Shown here: positions 18,187 to 27,826 of the stretch, one piece after another
Layout: every line of letters begins with the position of its first letter
Numbering within the stretch: the stretch's first letter is position 1
Assembly: GCF_003600835.1 (NCBI RefSeq)
Contig: NZ_NQYC01000002.1
Location: 123,501 to 187,500, forward strand
Source: Bacillus sp. PK3_68
Lineage (GTDB): Bacteria; Bacillota; Bacilli; Bacillales; Domibacillaceae
DNA: 64,000 nucleotides
Direction: 5' to 3'
Translations under genes and position numbers: made by a program
Notes under the pieces: generated by a model
Told to the model about the DNA's origin: nothing
Database searches by the model: none
Seen by the model: the letters and a program-made list of their open reading frames with translations, nothing else

Positions 18187-18554
18187 TCCTCATATAAAAT
18201 CTTCAATAATTGCTGCAATTCATCAAGTGACAGTCCAATTTCCCTACTATTCGTTATCACCGCACTTAGCTGCTCCTCAATCACCTTCAGTTTCTTCTCT
18301 CTGATAACCTCTAAATTTTGTTCTGCAACAAAAGAGCCTTTTCCAACAATAGAATAAATAAAGCCCGCCTTCTCCAATTCCTCATAGGCTCGTTTCGTTG
18401 TAATCACACTAATTTGCAAATCCTTTGCAAGCTGGCGTATGGAAGGCAATGCTGTCCCCTCTTGTAACTCACCTGCTAAAATAGACGATTTAATTTGATT
18501 CGTAATTTGCTCATAAATCGGCTCCTTTGAACTGTTGGAAATAATTATTTGCAT
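18183..18554 (-). CDS. GntR-family repressor, YtrA subfamily
   Basis: A 123-residue regulator: a winged-helix DNA-binding domain (PIYEQITNQIKSSILAGEL, LPSIRQLAKDLQISVITTKR, YEELEKAGFIYSIVGKGSFV) plus only a short dimerisation tail, the length that defines the YtrA subgroup. It heads the transporter genes and overlaps the ATPase start by four bases. The likely ligand signal is an envelope-active compound. An AT-rich palindrome at 19014-19044 is a plausible operator. Confidence 0.85.
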   Translation of the reverse strand: MQIIISNSSKEPIYEQITNQIKSSILAGELQEGTALPSIRQLAKDLQISVITTKRAYEELEKAGFIYSIVGKGSFVAEQNLEVIREKKLKVIEEQLSAVITNSREIGLSLDELQQLLKILYEE

Positions 18555-18569
18555 GCCAATCCCTCTTCT

Positions 18570-18875
18570 TTACTTTTTTGAAAACATACTTGAAATAAGG
18601 TCTTGTACGGCCTGAATCATTATAGCTATAACGTGAATGGTCATGAACATATTAAAAAACGGGAAGGAATAAGGAATAATCCATTCTGTAAATAATCTCG
18701 ATCCTAAAATTCCTCTCGCTATTCTGGCAAATAAATGGCCACTATCATTTATATTTGGCTCCAGGAAAGTGCCGTCAATAGCGACAAAGAGCAATTGAAC
18801 CATCAAAAATAGTCCAATGGTGATCATCCAGCGTCTTGCTCGATTCATAGGAAGTGTTTTTTCTGCGCCTGACAT
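18570..18875 (-). CDS. YfzA-like small membrane protein
   Basis: A 101-residue protein with two long hydrophobic helices (WMITIGLFLMVQLLFVAIDG; FNMFMTIHVIAIMIQAVQDL) separated by a polar loop with EPNINDSGHLFARI and FTEWIIPYSFPFFN. The pattern resembles Bacillus YfzA-like proteins of unknown function. AGGAG precedes the ATG. It ends 15 bases before the GntR gene, so it is the first gene of the transporter operon. Confidence 0.65.
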   Translation of the reverse strand: MSGAEKTLPMNRARRWMITIGLFLMVQLLFVAIDGTFLEPNINDSGHLFARIARGILGSRLFTEWIIPYSFPFFNMFMTIHVIAIMIQAVQDLISSMFSKK

Positions 18876-19518
18876 TGAAGTTTTCTCCTCTCACGTTTTA
18901 ACATCCTGAGTCTCTACTAAATGATCCTTAAATAGATAATAAGTGTAGCTGGCTGTTACCCTTTCAGTGATTGCCATTGAAGAGCGATTTACATATGGTC
19001 ATTCAAACCTTTATATATTGTATATATACTATATACACAATATATACACATGTACCTCATCACGCAACCACTTTATTTGAATTAAAGGAAGTTTTTTCTT
19101 CACTGTCCTCAAAACAATTGAGCAAAAGCCTGATACTCCCCCATTCACAACAAAATAAAGAAACCATTTTGAAAAAAGATGGCTCAAAATGATTTCTTAT
19201 CCAACGAACCTATTCTCATTTTGTAAAAGGTTGGCCCTGTATTGCTCAGCAATTGTGCCCTTTTGCGGAGAATTCACTTATAGGATTCTTACGATTAACC
19301 GTACTATTAAAATCATTTTTCCTCTTCATTAAAATATTAGCTAAGCGCGGACCTGACCCGATTTTCTAAAACATTAAGACTTTTATAATATTGAAAAATA
19401 GGCATTTAGTGACTTATGATGAATAAGGTGCTTTATTGGTAATACCTTCTAGTAAGATTTTTCATGCTTTTAGACAAAGATTTTTCAATCTGTAAAGTCC
19501 TTGACTGGGGGAATCAAA
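18876..19518. other. intergenic stretch with operator-like palindrome and repeated hairpin
   Basis: No gene is visible between the divergent YfzA-like and AAA genes. It contains the palindrome described separately (19014-19044) and a degenerate hairpin at 19151-19196 (GAAACCATTTTGA ... TCAAAATGATTTC) that resembles the one at 11884-11929. Confidence 0.5.
19014..19044. promoter_or_regulatory. palindrome, candidate GntR/YtrA operator
   Basis: TATATTGTATATATA, one central C, then TATATACACAATATA: a 31-base palindrome with one mismatch. It lies about 140 bases upstream of the first gene of the GntR/ABC operon. Confidence 0.45.
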
Positions 19519-20459
19519 ATGAATAAGGAAAATCAACAGGACAAATTAAAAGTGATTTCGTTTGATAAGGAGCAAAATAAAATTGTGGAGTTAGAACAGA
19601 AGCGCGAAACGTTTGAGGACGTTGGCGGTTTAAAAGAAGTGAAGAAAAAAATAAAAATGGATTTTATCCTGCCGATTCAATCGCCGGATATTTTTAAAGC
19701 CTTTGGAAAGGAAATAGGAGGCGGCTTACTCTTTTACGGCCCGCCTGGATGTGGAAAAACTTTTTTGGCTCGAGCGGTAGCGGGTGAAATTAATGCTCGT
19801 TTTATCCATTTAGACCTGCAGTCCATTCTTTCAAAGTGGACGGGTGAGGCAGAACAAAATTTGCATGAGTTTTTTGAAGATGCTCGAAGAAGAACCCCTG
19901 CGTATTGTTTATTGATGAATTAGATGCCCTCGGAGGGAACCGGCAAAAAATGTCTGCCCATCATGAACGGATGCTGGTCAATCAATTGTTAATTGAACTT
20001 GATGGCTCGGCTTCAGATAATGAAGGAATTTATGTCATTGGTGCTACCAATACCCCATGGTATCTGGATCCGGCACTAAGACGTCCTGGCCGATTTAATT
20101 CGTTGATCTTTCTGCCGCCGCCGGAATTAGAAGAACGGAAAGCCATTTTAACGATTAAGACGAAAGGAAAACCACAGCAAGGCCTGCAATTGGATCTAGT
20201 GGCAAAATATACTGAACATTTTTCCGGTGCCGATTTAGAATACTTAGTGAAAGACGCGATTGATTCAGCCATTGCTAGATCATTTGAAACAGGAGAAATT
20301 CAGCCTTTAACCAATCAAGATTTATTGTCTGCGATGGAAAAACGGCAGCCAACGACGCTTGAATGGTTTGCAACAGCCAAAAGTTATGCCACGTTCAGTG
20401 ATGCTAATCAAGAATATAAAGATGTGCTGGACTATATTTATAAAAACAATTTGAAATAA
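19519..20459 (+). CDS. AAA+ ATPase, p97/FtsH-like module (frameshift at C4)
   Basis: A single-ring AAA ATPase of about 313 residues with no protease or membrane domain. It shows FEDVGGLKEVKKKI, Walker A FYGPPGCGKT, pore-loop region, Walker B VLFIDELDALGG, and the second region of homology GATNTPWYLDPALRRPGRF with arginine fingers. Walker B falls exactly where the frame breaks, at four C (19895-19898); adding one base restores ARRRTPCVLFIDELDAL, so a functional ATPase is likely. The ATG at 19519 follows GGGGG; a TTG at 19501 is an alternative. It leads an operon with a TPR protein and a membrane protein, suggesting a remodelling machine acting at the membrane. The client is unknown. Confidence 0.8.
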
Positions 20460-20471
20460 AGGATGAAGTAA

Positions 20472-21164
20472 ATGGAAGAATCGTTTCTTAGCAAAGTGAA
20501 CCTCATTAAGTCTTACATCCAGAATGGGGAAATTGATCAATCAAGAGAGCAGGCTGAGGAGGTTATACGAAAACAGCCAGAAGATTATCCCGGCTATTTA
20601 TTAATGGCCTATCATTACTATACGTTAAAGCAGCCTGATGATGTGGTGGTTTGGATAAACGAAGCACTTCGTAGAGCACCTGAAGATGAGGAGGTGCTTA
20701 CACTAGCGGTATTGATGTACGATGATCTCCGAATAGAGGAATCAAAGCGGAAAGAATTGATAGAAACAGGCCTCCGTCTCTACCCTCAGAGTCATTATCT
20801 GCACTCTCAATATGCCCGTCTCCCTTCTATTACACAGGAGCAAGGATTAGCTGCCCTTCAAGAGGCAATCAGGCTCCACCCTCAGAATGATGAGTATTTA
20901 AAGGATTATAGTATGGCCATGTTTAATCTTGGCAATTGGAAGGAATCAGAAAAATATGAGCAGCTAGCATTGCAAGCAAATCCGGAAAATAGCAAAAATT
21001 TGCTGGATTTTGCCTGGGCCGCCTACGAGAGAAAAAAATATAAAAAGGCCCAAATTCTGATTGAAGAAGCAATGAGACTTGAACCTAATGATCCAACCAT
21101 TCGAGAATATTATAAAAAATCTATCCTACCAAAAATGGCTTCATTCGCGCAAAACGAGAAATGA
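20472..21164 (+). CDS. tetratricopeptide repeat protein
   Basis: A 230-residue helical-repeat protein. Repeats can be read at DQSREQAEEVIRKQPEDYPG, VVVWINEALRRAPEDEEV, GLAALQEAIRLHPQNDEYLK, NWKESEKYEQLALQANPEN and YKKAQILIEEAMRLEPNDP. TPRs serve as protein-docking surfaces, so it may be the adaptor between the AAA ATPase encoded 12 bases upstream and its client. An AAAGGATG site precedes the start, and the stop overlaps the next start (ATGA). Cytosolic; no enzymatic motif. Confidence 0.85.
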   Translation: MEESFLSKVNLIKSYIQNGEIDQSREQAEEVIRKQPEDYPGYLLMAYHYYTLKQPDDVVVWINEALRRAPEDEEVLTLAVLMYDDLRIEESKRKELIETGLRLYPQSHYLHSQYARLPSITQEQGLAALQEAIRLHPQNDEYLKDYSMAMFNLGNWKESEKYEQLALQANPENSKNLLDFAWAAYERKKYKKAQILIEEAMRLEPNDPTIREYYKKSILPKMASFAQNEK

Positions 21165-22213
21165 TGCTGACTCTGCAAAAAATATGGATTGCTCCTGTTC
21201 AATTTATTGTGAGATTTTCAAAAGATAAAATATCGTTAAGATTATTAGCAGTGATTGTATTGCTTTTAGAATTAGCCGGATCTTACGCTCTTTTAGGGAA
21301 TAACTTATTTATTATCATGGGTGCTTTTTTTCTGGTCCTGTTTATATGTTCAAAAATAGCAAAATCGATATTAATAAAGTCCGGATTTACTGAATCAGAA
21401 GAAGCGGCAATGCAGAAGAAAACAAAAGCTACACAAAAAACGGCATTAAAGGAGATGAGAAAAGAGCTGGCAAAAAATCAAGAGCAGCCTATTCAAACGC
21501 AAGCTGCATTGTCATCCAATGAGTTAGAAGTAAAATTATCGAAAATTTGGGGTTCTGCAGACATTGACGCCATTAAGGAGAAAACAGTGGTGAAAGATGC
21601 TGTACTGCAGCCTGAGCCGGCTATTCAAAAAAAGGAGACAACGATGGATTGGCCAAAGGAATATAGGAAGTGGCCAGCCTATTGTTTAATGTTAGGGATT
21701 GTTCTAAGCTTTATGGTACGATTTATTCCAGCGATGATCGACGATTATAATCGTCCTGAACCTATATCACCAGAAATGAAAGAATCCATTACTATGGTGC
21801 AAGAACAGCAAAAGCAAGACAAGGACATGGCGATTATCAAGGAAAATATGCCTGCTGTCACTCATTTTACGCAAAGTTTAAAAGATGGCAGCCTAATAGA
21901 TACTATGGGACAATTTGTTGCCAAAGATTATGAACCAGCACTACAGGAAAATATCAATCATCCACTCCTAAAACAATTAGCCAACGCTAAAATAGACAAA
22001 GTAAGCAATCAAAAATTAGGCTTAGCTATTTCTTACTTTTTGTTGATCAATGAGGAAGAGAACGTTCAGGCCATTGTCCAAGCGGCAGGAGGACAAATTA
22101 CACATCTTTACTCGGAAACTTGGAGCCAATCAACCAAAGAGAAAGAAAATTATCAGAAATTGATGAGCCAAATCGAAGTAGAGGGCAAGGATTTTAAAGA
22201 AATCGTAGAATAG
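21161..22213 (+). CDS. membrane protein of unknown function in the AAA/TPR operon
   Basis: A 350-residue protein with two hydrophobic helices near residues 25-65 (LLAVIVLLLELAGSYALLGN, LFIIMGAFFLVLFICS), a long charged and Gln-rich cytoplasmic stretch, a third helix near 175-195 (YCLMLGIVLSFMVRFI), and a soluble C-terminal domain. The start overlaps the TPR stop by four bases, so all three genes are one unit. I do not recognise the family. Position suggests it anchors the ATPase/TPR pair at the membrane. Confidence 0.7.
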   Translation: MMLTLQKIWIAPVQFIVRFSKDKISLRLLAVIVLLLELAGSYALLGNNLFIIMGAFFLVLFICSKIAKSILIKSGFTESEEAAMQKKTKATQKTALKEMRKELAKNQEQPIQTQAALSSNELEVKLSKIWGSADIDAIKEKTVVKDAVLQPEPAIQKKETTMDWPKEYRKWPAYCLMLGIVLSFMVRFIPAMIDDYNRPEPISPEMKESITMVQEQQKQDKDMAIIKENMPAVTHFTQSLKDGSLIDTMGQFVAKDYEPALQENINHPLLKQLANAKIDKVSNQKLGLAISYFLLINEEENVQAIVQAAGGQITHLYSETWSQSTKEKENYQKLMSQIEVEGKDFKEIVE

Positions 22214-22343
22214 CACTAGCCTTGTATTCGTTTAATCACGCTATTCAAGACAATTAAAATGTTCAATTTTATTAGTTTGTACAAACAAAAAGTCCTTTAT
22301 AATGAATAAGATTATATGCACCACTTCATTTGGACAATGGTTT

Positions 22344-22546
22344 TCACCCACAAATCCGAAAGTTTTTGTGGGTGAAAACATGGAAATTAGATTCCTGTGC
22401 CAAAACATTAACGATAAAATCATTCTTAAAATTGCTGCTTTTTGTGCAGCTATATGAAGCCAAAAGACTCCATTTGCTAAGTGATTGTCTTTTCGATCCT
22501 CGTCTTCTGCTCCCCTATTATCAAATGTAGAGGAGCTGTAACACAT
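22344..22546 (-). CDS. small protein candidate, about 67 residues (frameshift at T5)
   Basis: AGGAGG lies six bases before this ATG, a very strong ribosome site. The protein starts MCYSSSTFDNRGAEDEDRKD and continues NHLANGVFWLHIAAQK. After that, adding one base at five T (22439-22443) gives SSNFKNDFIVNVLAQESNFH and a stop inside a strong hairpin (TTTTCACCCACAAA / TTTTGTGGGTGAAAA, 22341-22378). Without the change, the frame runs on into an implausible hydrophobic tail to 22241. Family unknown; the hairpin may serve as terminator. Confidence 0.45.
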
Positions 22547-22626
22547 GGTAATCCTCCTCTTTCTCCTACTACAAACTATAATGGACATTCAGTGATCAAA
22601 TGTTATGATTTCAACTACTTGCAATT

Positions 22627-23052
22627 TCACTTTTTGGTTCTCTTTTTGTTAGGCTTTTCGTCCAAAATGGAACGTAATTCTTTAATGTCCGTTTCTGACA
22701 AGGAATCCTCTTGGATAAACTGAACTAGCATCGACTTTAACGCTCCACCATAAATTCGCTTAACAAAAGACTGTGCCTCGGCGCGCTGACATTCATCTTG
22801 CGAATAAAGTGGAAAAAAGGTATAAACCCTCTGATCTTTATTGACACCTATCACTTCCTTGTGAACGAGACGATCCAAAAGAGTACGCACAGTTTTCGGC
22901 TTCCAATCCGTTTTTTCCTGCAAGACAGATATAACATCATTGGCCGTTTGTGGAGCCTTTTTCCACAGAACATTCATTACTTCCCATTCTGACTCTGAAA
23001 TATTTGGGATTTCCTTCGCCAACCTTACCCTCCTCCTTCTTTTAGATGACAT
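22627..23052 (-). CDS. blaI: BlaI/MecI-family repressor
   Basis: A 141-residue winged-helix repressor: ISESEWEVMNVLWKKAPQTA, WKPKTVRTLLDRLVHKEVIG and the YTFFPLYSQDE wing are diagnostic of BlaI/MecI/CopY proteins. The family represses beta-lactamase genes and is cleaved when BlaR1 senses a beta-lactam. The gene follows blaR1 with a 31-base gap on the same strand, and the penicillinase gene lies divergently beyond blaR1, a complete inducible locus. TACAAATGTA repeats at 25156 and 25175 are its probable operator. Confidence 0.9.
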   Translation of the reverse strand: MSSKRRRRVRLAKEIPNISESEWEVMNVLWKKAPQTANDVISVLQEKTDWKPKTVRTLLDRLVHKEVIGVNKDQRVYTFFPLYSQDECQRAEAQSFVKRIYGGALKSMLVQFIQEDSLSETDIKELRSILDEKPNKKRTKK

Positions 23053-23083
23053 ACAACATGCTTTAACTTATTCTGCTGTTTCC

Positions 23084-24855
23084 TTAATAGATTCCTTTAT
23101 CTCTCAAAATTGATAACGTTATTTTCGCTGCCTTGCTTCCATAACTATTATCTTCATTTTGTATATTTGTTGCAAAGAAATAAGTATTACTCTTGGTCTC
23201 TACATATCCAATGAACCAACCGTTTATATTTTTGCCATTAACATTGCCAGTGCCCGTTTTCCCGGAGAGCCGGGAATCGTTGTATGCATCTAATATAAGG
23301 GCATCTTTCACGGTTTGGATATTCTTATTCTCAAAACCAAATTGATTTGTATAAAACGCTGATAGCAATTGTACCTGTTCAATGGGAGAAATCTTTAATG
23401 AAGATTCCAACCAATAATCTGATCCCCAGAAAGATCATAGTTTCCATAGCCTATCTGTTCGAGATAAGCCTTGATGGTGTCTTGCGGGATTCTTTGGTTT
23501 AACTCCTGGAAATACCAGGTGACTGAATTTCTCATGGCACTTGATAGGTTTTGATCCGCATTCCAAGATTCATAAGGATATTTTGTTCCATTCCATTTCA
23601 TAATGGAATTGTCCTTTGTTATTACATTTGACTCTAGTCCAATTAACGCGCTATAAATCTTGTAAGTAGAATTCGGAGAAATTCTCAGCGTGCTTTTATC
23701 TTTATTATATATACTATATTGATTAGCTTTCATATCGTATAATACAAAGCTTCCATCATATCCAACAAAATAATCGCTCAAATCCTCGTAAAACGCGCGA
23801 TCATTAGTAAAATCGTAGCGATCATTAGTAGCGGCCATTGCAAAAATGAAGGGGATCTGACTTGCTACAAATACACCTATAACGGTAAAGATTGAAATAC
23901 TTTTCAGCTTCATCCACTTCGACTCAATTGTAAAGGATGCGATTTTTTCAATCCGTTTTTTTATCTGCTCCTTGGAACCATTAAACTGATTGGCCCAAGC
24001 CAAGTCTTTTGAGTGTGATGCTAGATCTGCAAAATTAATAATCGCATTCCCATAATCTGCATGACAATGCTCATCTAAAGATTTTAAAACAGCCATATCG
24101 CAAGCTATTTCACGATCCATTCTCATGTTTTTAAAAGCAATCCATACAAGCGGATGAAACCAATACAAAATTTGATACATGATAATGAGATAATTCGTTG
24201 CTATATCTTTGTATTTATAGTGATGCAGTTCATGCATAAAAATGTATTCGATGTCTTTTCTGGACAACCATTCGTCGAGACGTACCGGCAGCACAACATA
24301 GGTCTTAAATAGACCGAATGTCATTGGAGATTTGACGAGTGGTGATTCTCCTACTATTAAAGGTTTAGATATATTTAAATCCTGCTTGCATCGTTCAAAT
24401 AAGTGTAAAATGGCTTTGTTGTTCAAGACGGTTATCGTATTTTTTATTTTCTTTAATTTAAACCAGGCATGGAGGAAAAGGACAGCCATAACTAACATGC
24501 CTGCAATCCAAATACTTGTTAAAACAGCATTCAAGAATGTCAAATTAAGATGATTGACAGATACCGTAAAGTCCTCTATCCAATTTGTATTACTAAGCGC
24601 AGAACCTTCAGTGGCATGGATAGAAGCGTTACCAACTCTATTGCCGTGATTGATGTTGAATAGATTAAAATGATTTTCAAAATGAATCCATTGCTTCGGT
24701 ATAAATGGAAGCGTTAATGCGATTAATAATAAAAACCATAGGTTGTATTGCCATTTTGCTGAAAGTTGATCAGAGAATAATTTCCTAATAAGCAAAATAA
24801 CTACTATAGTCATAGATGACACAATAAAACTTGTGACTAAATGGCTGAAAAACAT
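23084..24855 (-). CDS. blaR1: BlaR1-type beta-lactam sensor/signal transducer (frameshift at C4)
   Basis: An integral membrane sensor of about 590 residues: four N-terminal membrane segments with an intracellular M56 metalloprotease loop carrying the zinc motif HELHHYKYKD, then an extracellular penicillin-binding domain with the acylation motif S-T-Y-K (in NSTYKIY) and SGKTGTG. The frame breaks at four C (23424-23427); one added base gives LSGGSDYWLESSLK, the expected join, so I read one gene. AAGGAG precedes the ATG. Binding of a beta-lactam should trigger proteolysis that inactivates BlaI. Confidence 0.88.
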
Positions 24856-25140
24856 ATCTCCTTACCTCCATTTTCCGAAGTATCACTATAATCCTTTACA
24901 CTCCCCTGATCCCTTCCAATAATTTCAATTGCCTTTATTGTGATTTATTCCATAAAAATGGACATCAATTTGTTTCTTATCCATTTACAATTTTATCACA
25001 TCTTTGAAGCACTCAAGTTTAGCACTTCATTATCTATTTATCAATTTTCAGTATAAAGTGTTAAAACACATAATCTTAGAGAATCATGGCCTTTAGGATC
25101 TTTTCCTGAAAGAGTGAGAAATTTTTTTAGTTTAAAGAGA

Positions 25141-25184
25141 TTGACTTCCACAGACTACAAATGTAATATTTGATTACAAATGTA
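25141..25184 (+). promoter_or_regulatory. penicillinase promoter overlapped by two BlaI operators
   Basis: TTGACT (25141-25146), 17 bases, then TAATAT (25164-25169) form a good sigma-A promoter. Two copies of TACAAATGTA (25156-25165 and 25175-25184) match the TACA-N2-TGTA core of BlaI/MecI boxes. One overlaps the -10 region and the other covers the transcription start, a clear repression geometry. Confidence 0.8.
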
Positions 25185-25356
25185 GTCCAATATTGATTAA
25201 GGGAGGCATAGATTGGATATTTCGTGACTACTCAGTGATTTTAAATTAGCGCTATAAGTAAACAGCCAGCCAATCAGTGAAAACAGGACTCGCTTCATTA
25301 TGGCTAGTCCAAAGAAGCCCGTTACATTTTGAATAGATAAAAACTAGAAAGAGGTT

Positions 25357-26292
25357 ATGGATTTGAGAAACACACATAAACACAAATTTAGCATGCGTCA
25401 TTTTACACAGCTCATGTTGTTGCTGGCAGTGATTATACTCACTGCTTGCGTGGATAAAGACCATTCGACTGAGGCCCCATCTAAAGAGGAAAATGAAGTA
25501 GGACAAAGAGCAAATATAGACGAAAAGCTTGCCCAGCTTGAGAACGAGTTTGATGCTCGGATTGGTGTCTATGCGATTGATACGGGCACGAACCAGACGA
25601 TCGAATATCGACCAGAAGAGCGTTTCGCTTTTGCCTCTACTTACAAAGCTTTAGCCGCAGCCCTCTTGCTGCAGCAAAATTCTTTGGAAGAGCTTAAAGA
25701 AGTTATCACCTACACCAAGGATGATTTAGTTCCTTATTCTCCGATTACAGAGAAACATATAGATACCGGGATGACCCTTTTGGAATTAAGTGAGGCGGCA
25801 GTTCGATTCAGTGACAATACTGCGGGGAACCTCTTATTTGAGGCATTGGGAGGTCCTAAAGGATTTGAACAAGCCTTAAGACAAATAGGTGATAACGTTA
25901 CCCAGGCGGATCGCTTTGAACCAGATTTAAATACATTTACTCCAGAAAATACTCGTGACACTAGTACACCGAAAGCTCTTGCCACTAGTCTCCAGGCATT
26001 CGTAATCGGCGACTTGCTTTCGGGTGAGAAGCGTGAACAGTTCGCAGATTTGCTGCAAGGGAATGCTACAGGCGATAAACTGATTCGTGCGGGGGCGCCT
26101 GAAGGCTGGAAAGTCGGTGATAAGAGTGGAGCTGGAAGTTACGGAACGAGAAATGACATTGCAGTTGTTTGGCCACCAGACAGGGAACCCATCGTTATGG
26201 CCATTATGTCTCGTCATGATACAAAGGATGCCAAATATGACGATGCGCTGATTGCGCAGGCTGCCGAGATCACCCTTAACGCCCTAAAGTGA
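25357..26292 (+). CDS. bla: class A beta-lactamase (lipoprotein form)
   Basis: A 311-residue serine penicillinase. Catalytic motifs are S-T-Y-K (in FASTYKALAA), SDN (in FSDNTAGNLL), the omega-loop glutamate in RFEPDLN, and KSG (in VGDKSGAGSYG). The N-terminus has a lipobox (VIILTAC), so it is probably a membrane-anchored exo-lipoprotein like Bacillus licheniformis penicillinase. It hydrolyses penicillins and some cephalosporins; the exact spectrum cannot be read here. Two starts compete: the ATG at 25357 lies only two bases after AGAGG, while the in-frame TTG at 25363 has normal spacing. Divergent blaR1-blaI should make it inducible. Confidence 0.93.
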   Translation: MDLRNTHKHKFSMRHFTQLMLLLAVIILTACVDKDHSTEAPSKEENEVGQRANIDEKLAQLENEFDARIGVYAIDTGTNQTIEYRPEERFAFASTYKALAAALLLQQNSLEELKEVITYTKDDLVPYSPITEKHIDTGMTLLELSEAAVRFSDNTAGNLLFEALGGPKGFEQALRQIGDNVTQADRFEPDLNTFTPENTRDTSTPKALATSLQAFVIGDLLSGEKREQFADLLQGNATGDKLIRAGAPEGWKVGDKSGAGSYGTRNDIAVVWPPDREPIVMAIMSRHDTKDAKYDDALIAQAAEITLNALK

Positions 26293-26445
26293 ATGCAGTA
26301 AATTGGGCAGGTTAAATAATTTTGGATACTTCTTGCTCTAAAAAGTTTGGATCCATTTAACATACATTCGAAAAACAATGCTGTTATAATAATTAAAAAA
26401 ACCAAATCGTAGCCATAGCTAATTCGTAAAAAGTTGTAACGAAGC

Positions 26446-26489
26446 AAAGGGTGATACCTATTAGTCATAACTAATAGGTATCACCCTTT
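26446..26489 (+). terminator. strong terminator after the beta-lactamase gene
   Basis: A perfect 20-base stem (AAAGGGTGATACCTATTAGT and its complement) with a four-base loop, ending in TTTT. It may serve both the bla transcript and the convergent minus-strand gene. Confidence 0.85.
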
Positions 26490-26537
26490 TACTTCCTGTT
26501 CCACAACCGCGCCCTATTGCTTAATAAGATCGTTTAA

Positions 26538-27101
26538 CTAAAGGTAACGACGAACTTTTTTACAGTATTGTTTATATTCTTCACCGTAAATCTTCATCAA
26601 CGATTGTTCCTCAAGAAGTACTTGCCGATTAAAAAGCCAATAACCTACAATCAAATATAATAGTAAAATCCAATTTGGATAAATAAAAAATTCTCCTAAT
26701 AAGACTAAACCAAAAGCAGTATATATCGGATTTCGACTTATGGCAAAAGCCCCAGTTGTAATTAAAGAACCTGGGTTATCTTCATCTATTCCCACCCTAA
26801 AGCTTTTCCCGAATGAAATTAAACTGTATAGGAATAGTGAAAGACCGAGTAAGCATAAGGCTACCCCGATCCAGCCAACGGATTCATTTCTAAACAGTTC
26901 TGTTCCCAATCGTGGTAAGTTAATGATATTGGAAAAAATCACATAAAATAATAGCACAGCAAATGGAGGTATAATGAAATCTCTTCTGTCCATTTCGCCA
27001 AATTTAAAGGCTTTAATGCCAAGTTTTTTTAATTGTATTGAACGAATGATTACCATCGTTATCAACAAAACTATTGTAATAACGGCAATAGATTCTTGCA
27101 T
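26538..27101 (-). CDS. isoprenylcysteine carboxyl methyltransferase-like membrane methyltransferase
   Basis: A 187-residue membrane protein with about four helices. The C-terminal block ITTGAFAISRNPIYTAFGLV ... LLEEQSLMKIYGEEYKQYCKKVRRY is the S-adenosylmethionine-binding signature of the ICMT/phospholipid methyltransferase (PEMT-like) family. Bacterial members methylate lipids or small molecules such as polyketide precursors; the substrate is unknown. Transcribed alone, convergent to bla. Confidence 0.82.
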   Translation of the reverse strand: MQESIAVITIVLLITMVIIRSIQLKKLGIKAFKFGEMDRRDFIIPPFAVLLFYVIFSNIINLPRLGTELFRNESVGWIGVALCLLGLSLFLYSLISFGKSFRVGIDEDNPGSLITTGAFAISRNPIYTAFGLVLLGEFFIYPNWILLLYLIVGYWLFNRQVLLEEQSLMKIYGEEYKQYCKKVRRYL

Positions 27102-27268
27102 ACTGAACCACCTTTAGTTTACTATTTTTATCTTGTCCTCTTCGTTTCTCCTTTAAATCTTATTCCGTCAAATGGCCCGCTCGTTGAATATCATAACAGC
27201 TATTTTAATTTTAAATGACTTTATTGTCTTTAAATGACTTTATTATGATTTAAACAACTTTATTATCA

Positions 27269-27550
27269 TTACACAACATAAATTTGCCGGATCGGCTGTC
27301 CTCTCCAATATGTCTTAAACAGTTTTTCAAATTGAGTATTCAGGTCTTTCGTGCAGTTTGTCTGTCTAGACAGCTGCATTTGATGTTTAACTCCCCTTTC
27401 TTCAATGCCCTAAGCAAGAGCGACTTTCCCTGCTGCTACGTGGTGCAAACGAAGTCTCATCGCTACTTCATCGACCATTTCATGAATCACAATCATAATC
27501 GCTCGTTCGTTATAATAATCACGAATTATTATTTGACTTTTAGAAAATAG
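27269..27550 (-). pseudogene. Y-family DNA polymerase (UvrX/YqjW type), C-terminal remnant
   Basis: Minus-strand reading gives IIIRDYYNERAIMIVIHEMV, then DEVAMRLRLHHVAAGKVALA, an in-frame TAG, HQMQLSRQTNCTKDL and FEKLFKTYWRGQPIRQIYVV. These are the late blocks (little-finger domain) of ImpB/MucB/SamB-type UV-damage polymerases found in Bacillus phages and plasmids. The catalytic N-terminal half is absent, so the remnant is dead. It hints at past mobile-element activity here. Confidence 0.7.
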
Positions 27551-27826
27551 TTTTTGCGCAAAAGTGAGCTTTTACGAACGACATCTTATCCTTAAAGCGA
27601 AAGATTTGTTAAACGATGGTGTGGACTTTTGAGCAAACAAAAAGAACCCTGTCCCATAGAGTCCTTCTAGTATTCCTTATTTAACTAAAGCCCGATTTAC
27701 TTTAAGTACATATTTTCACAAACTTATAACAAGGATGCTACCCTGCTACTATAATAAGAAAAGACAGGCCCAGTAAGCCTTGCCATCCAATAACTGATAA
27801 GGTTGTTTTTAAAACAATTCAAATGA

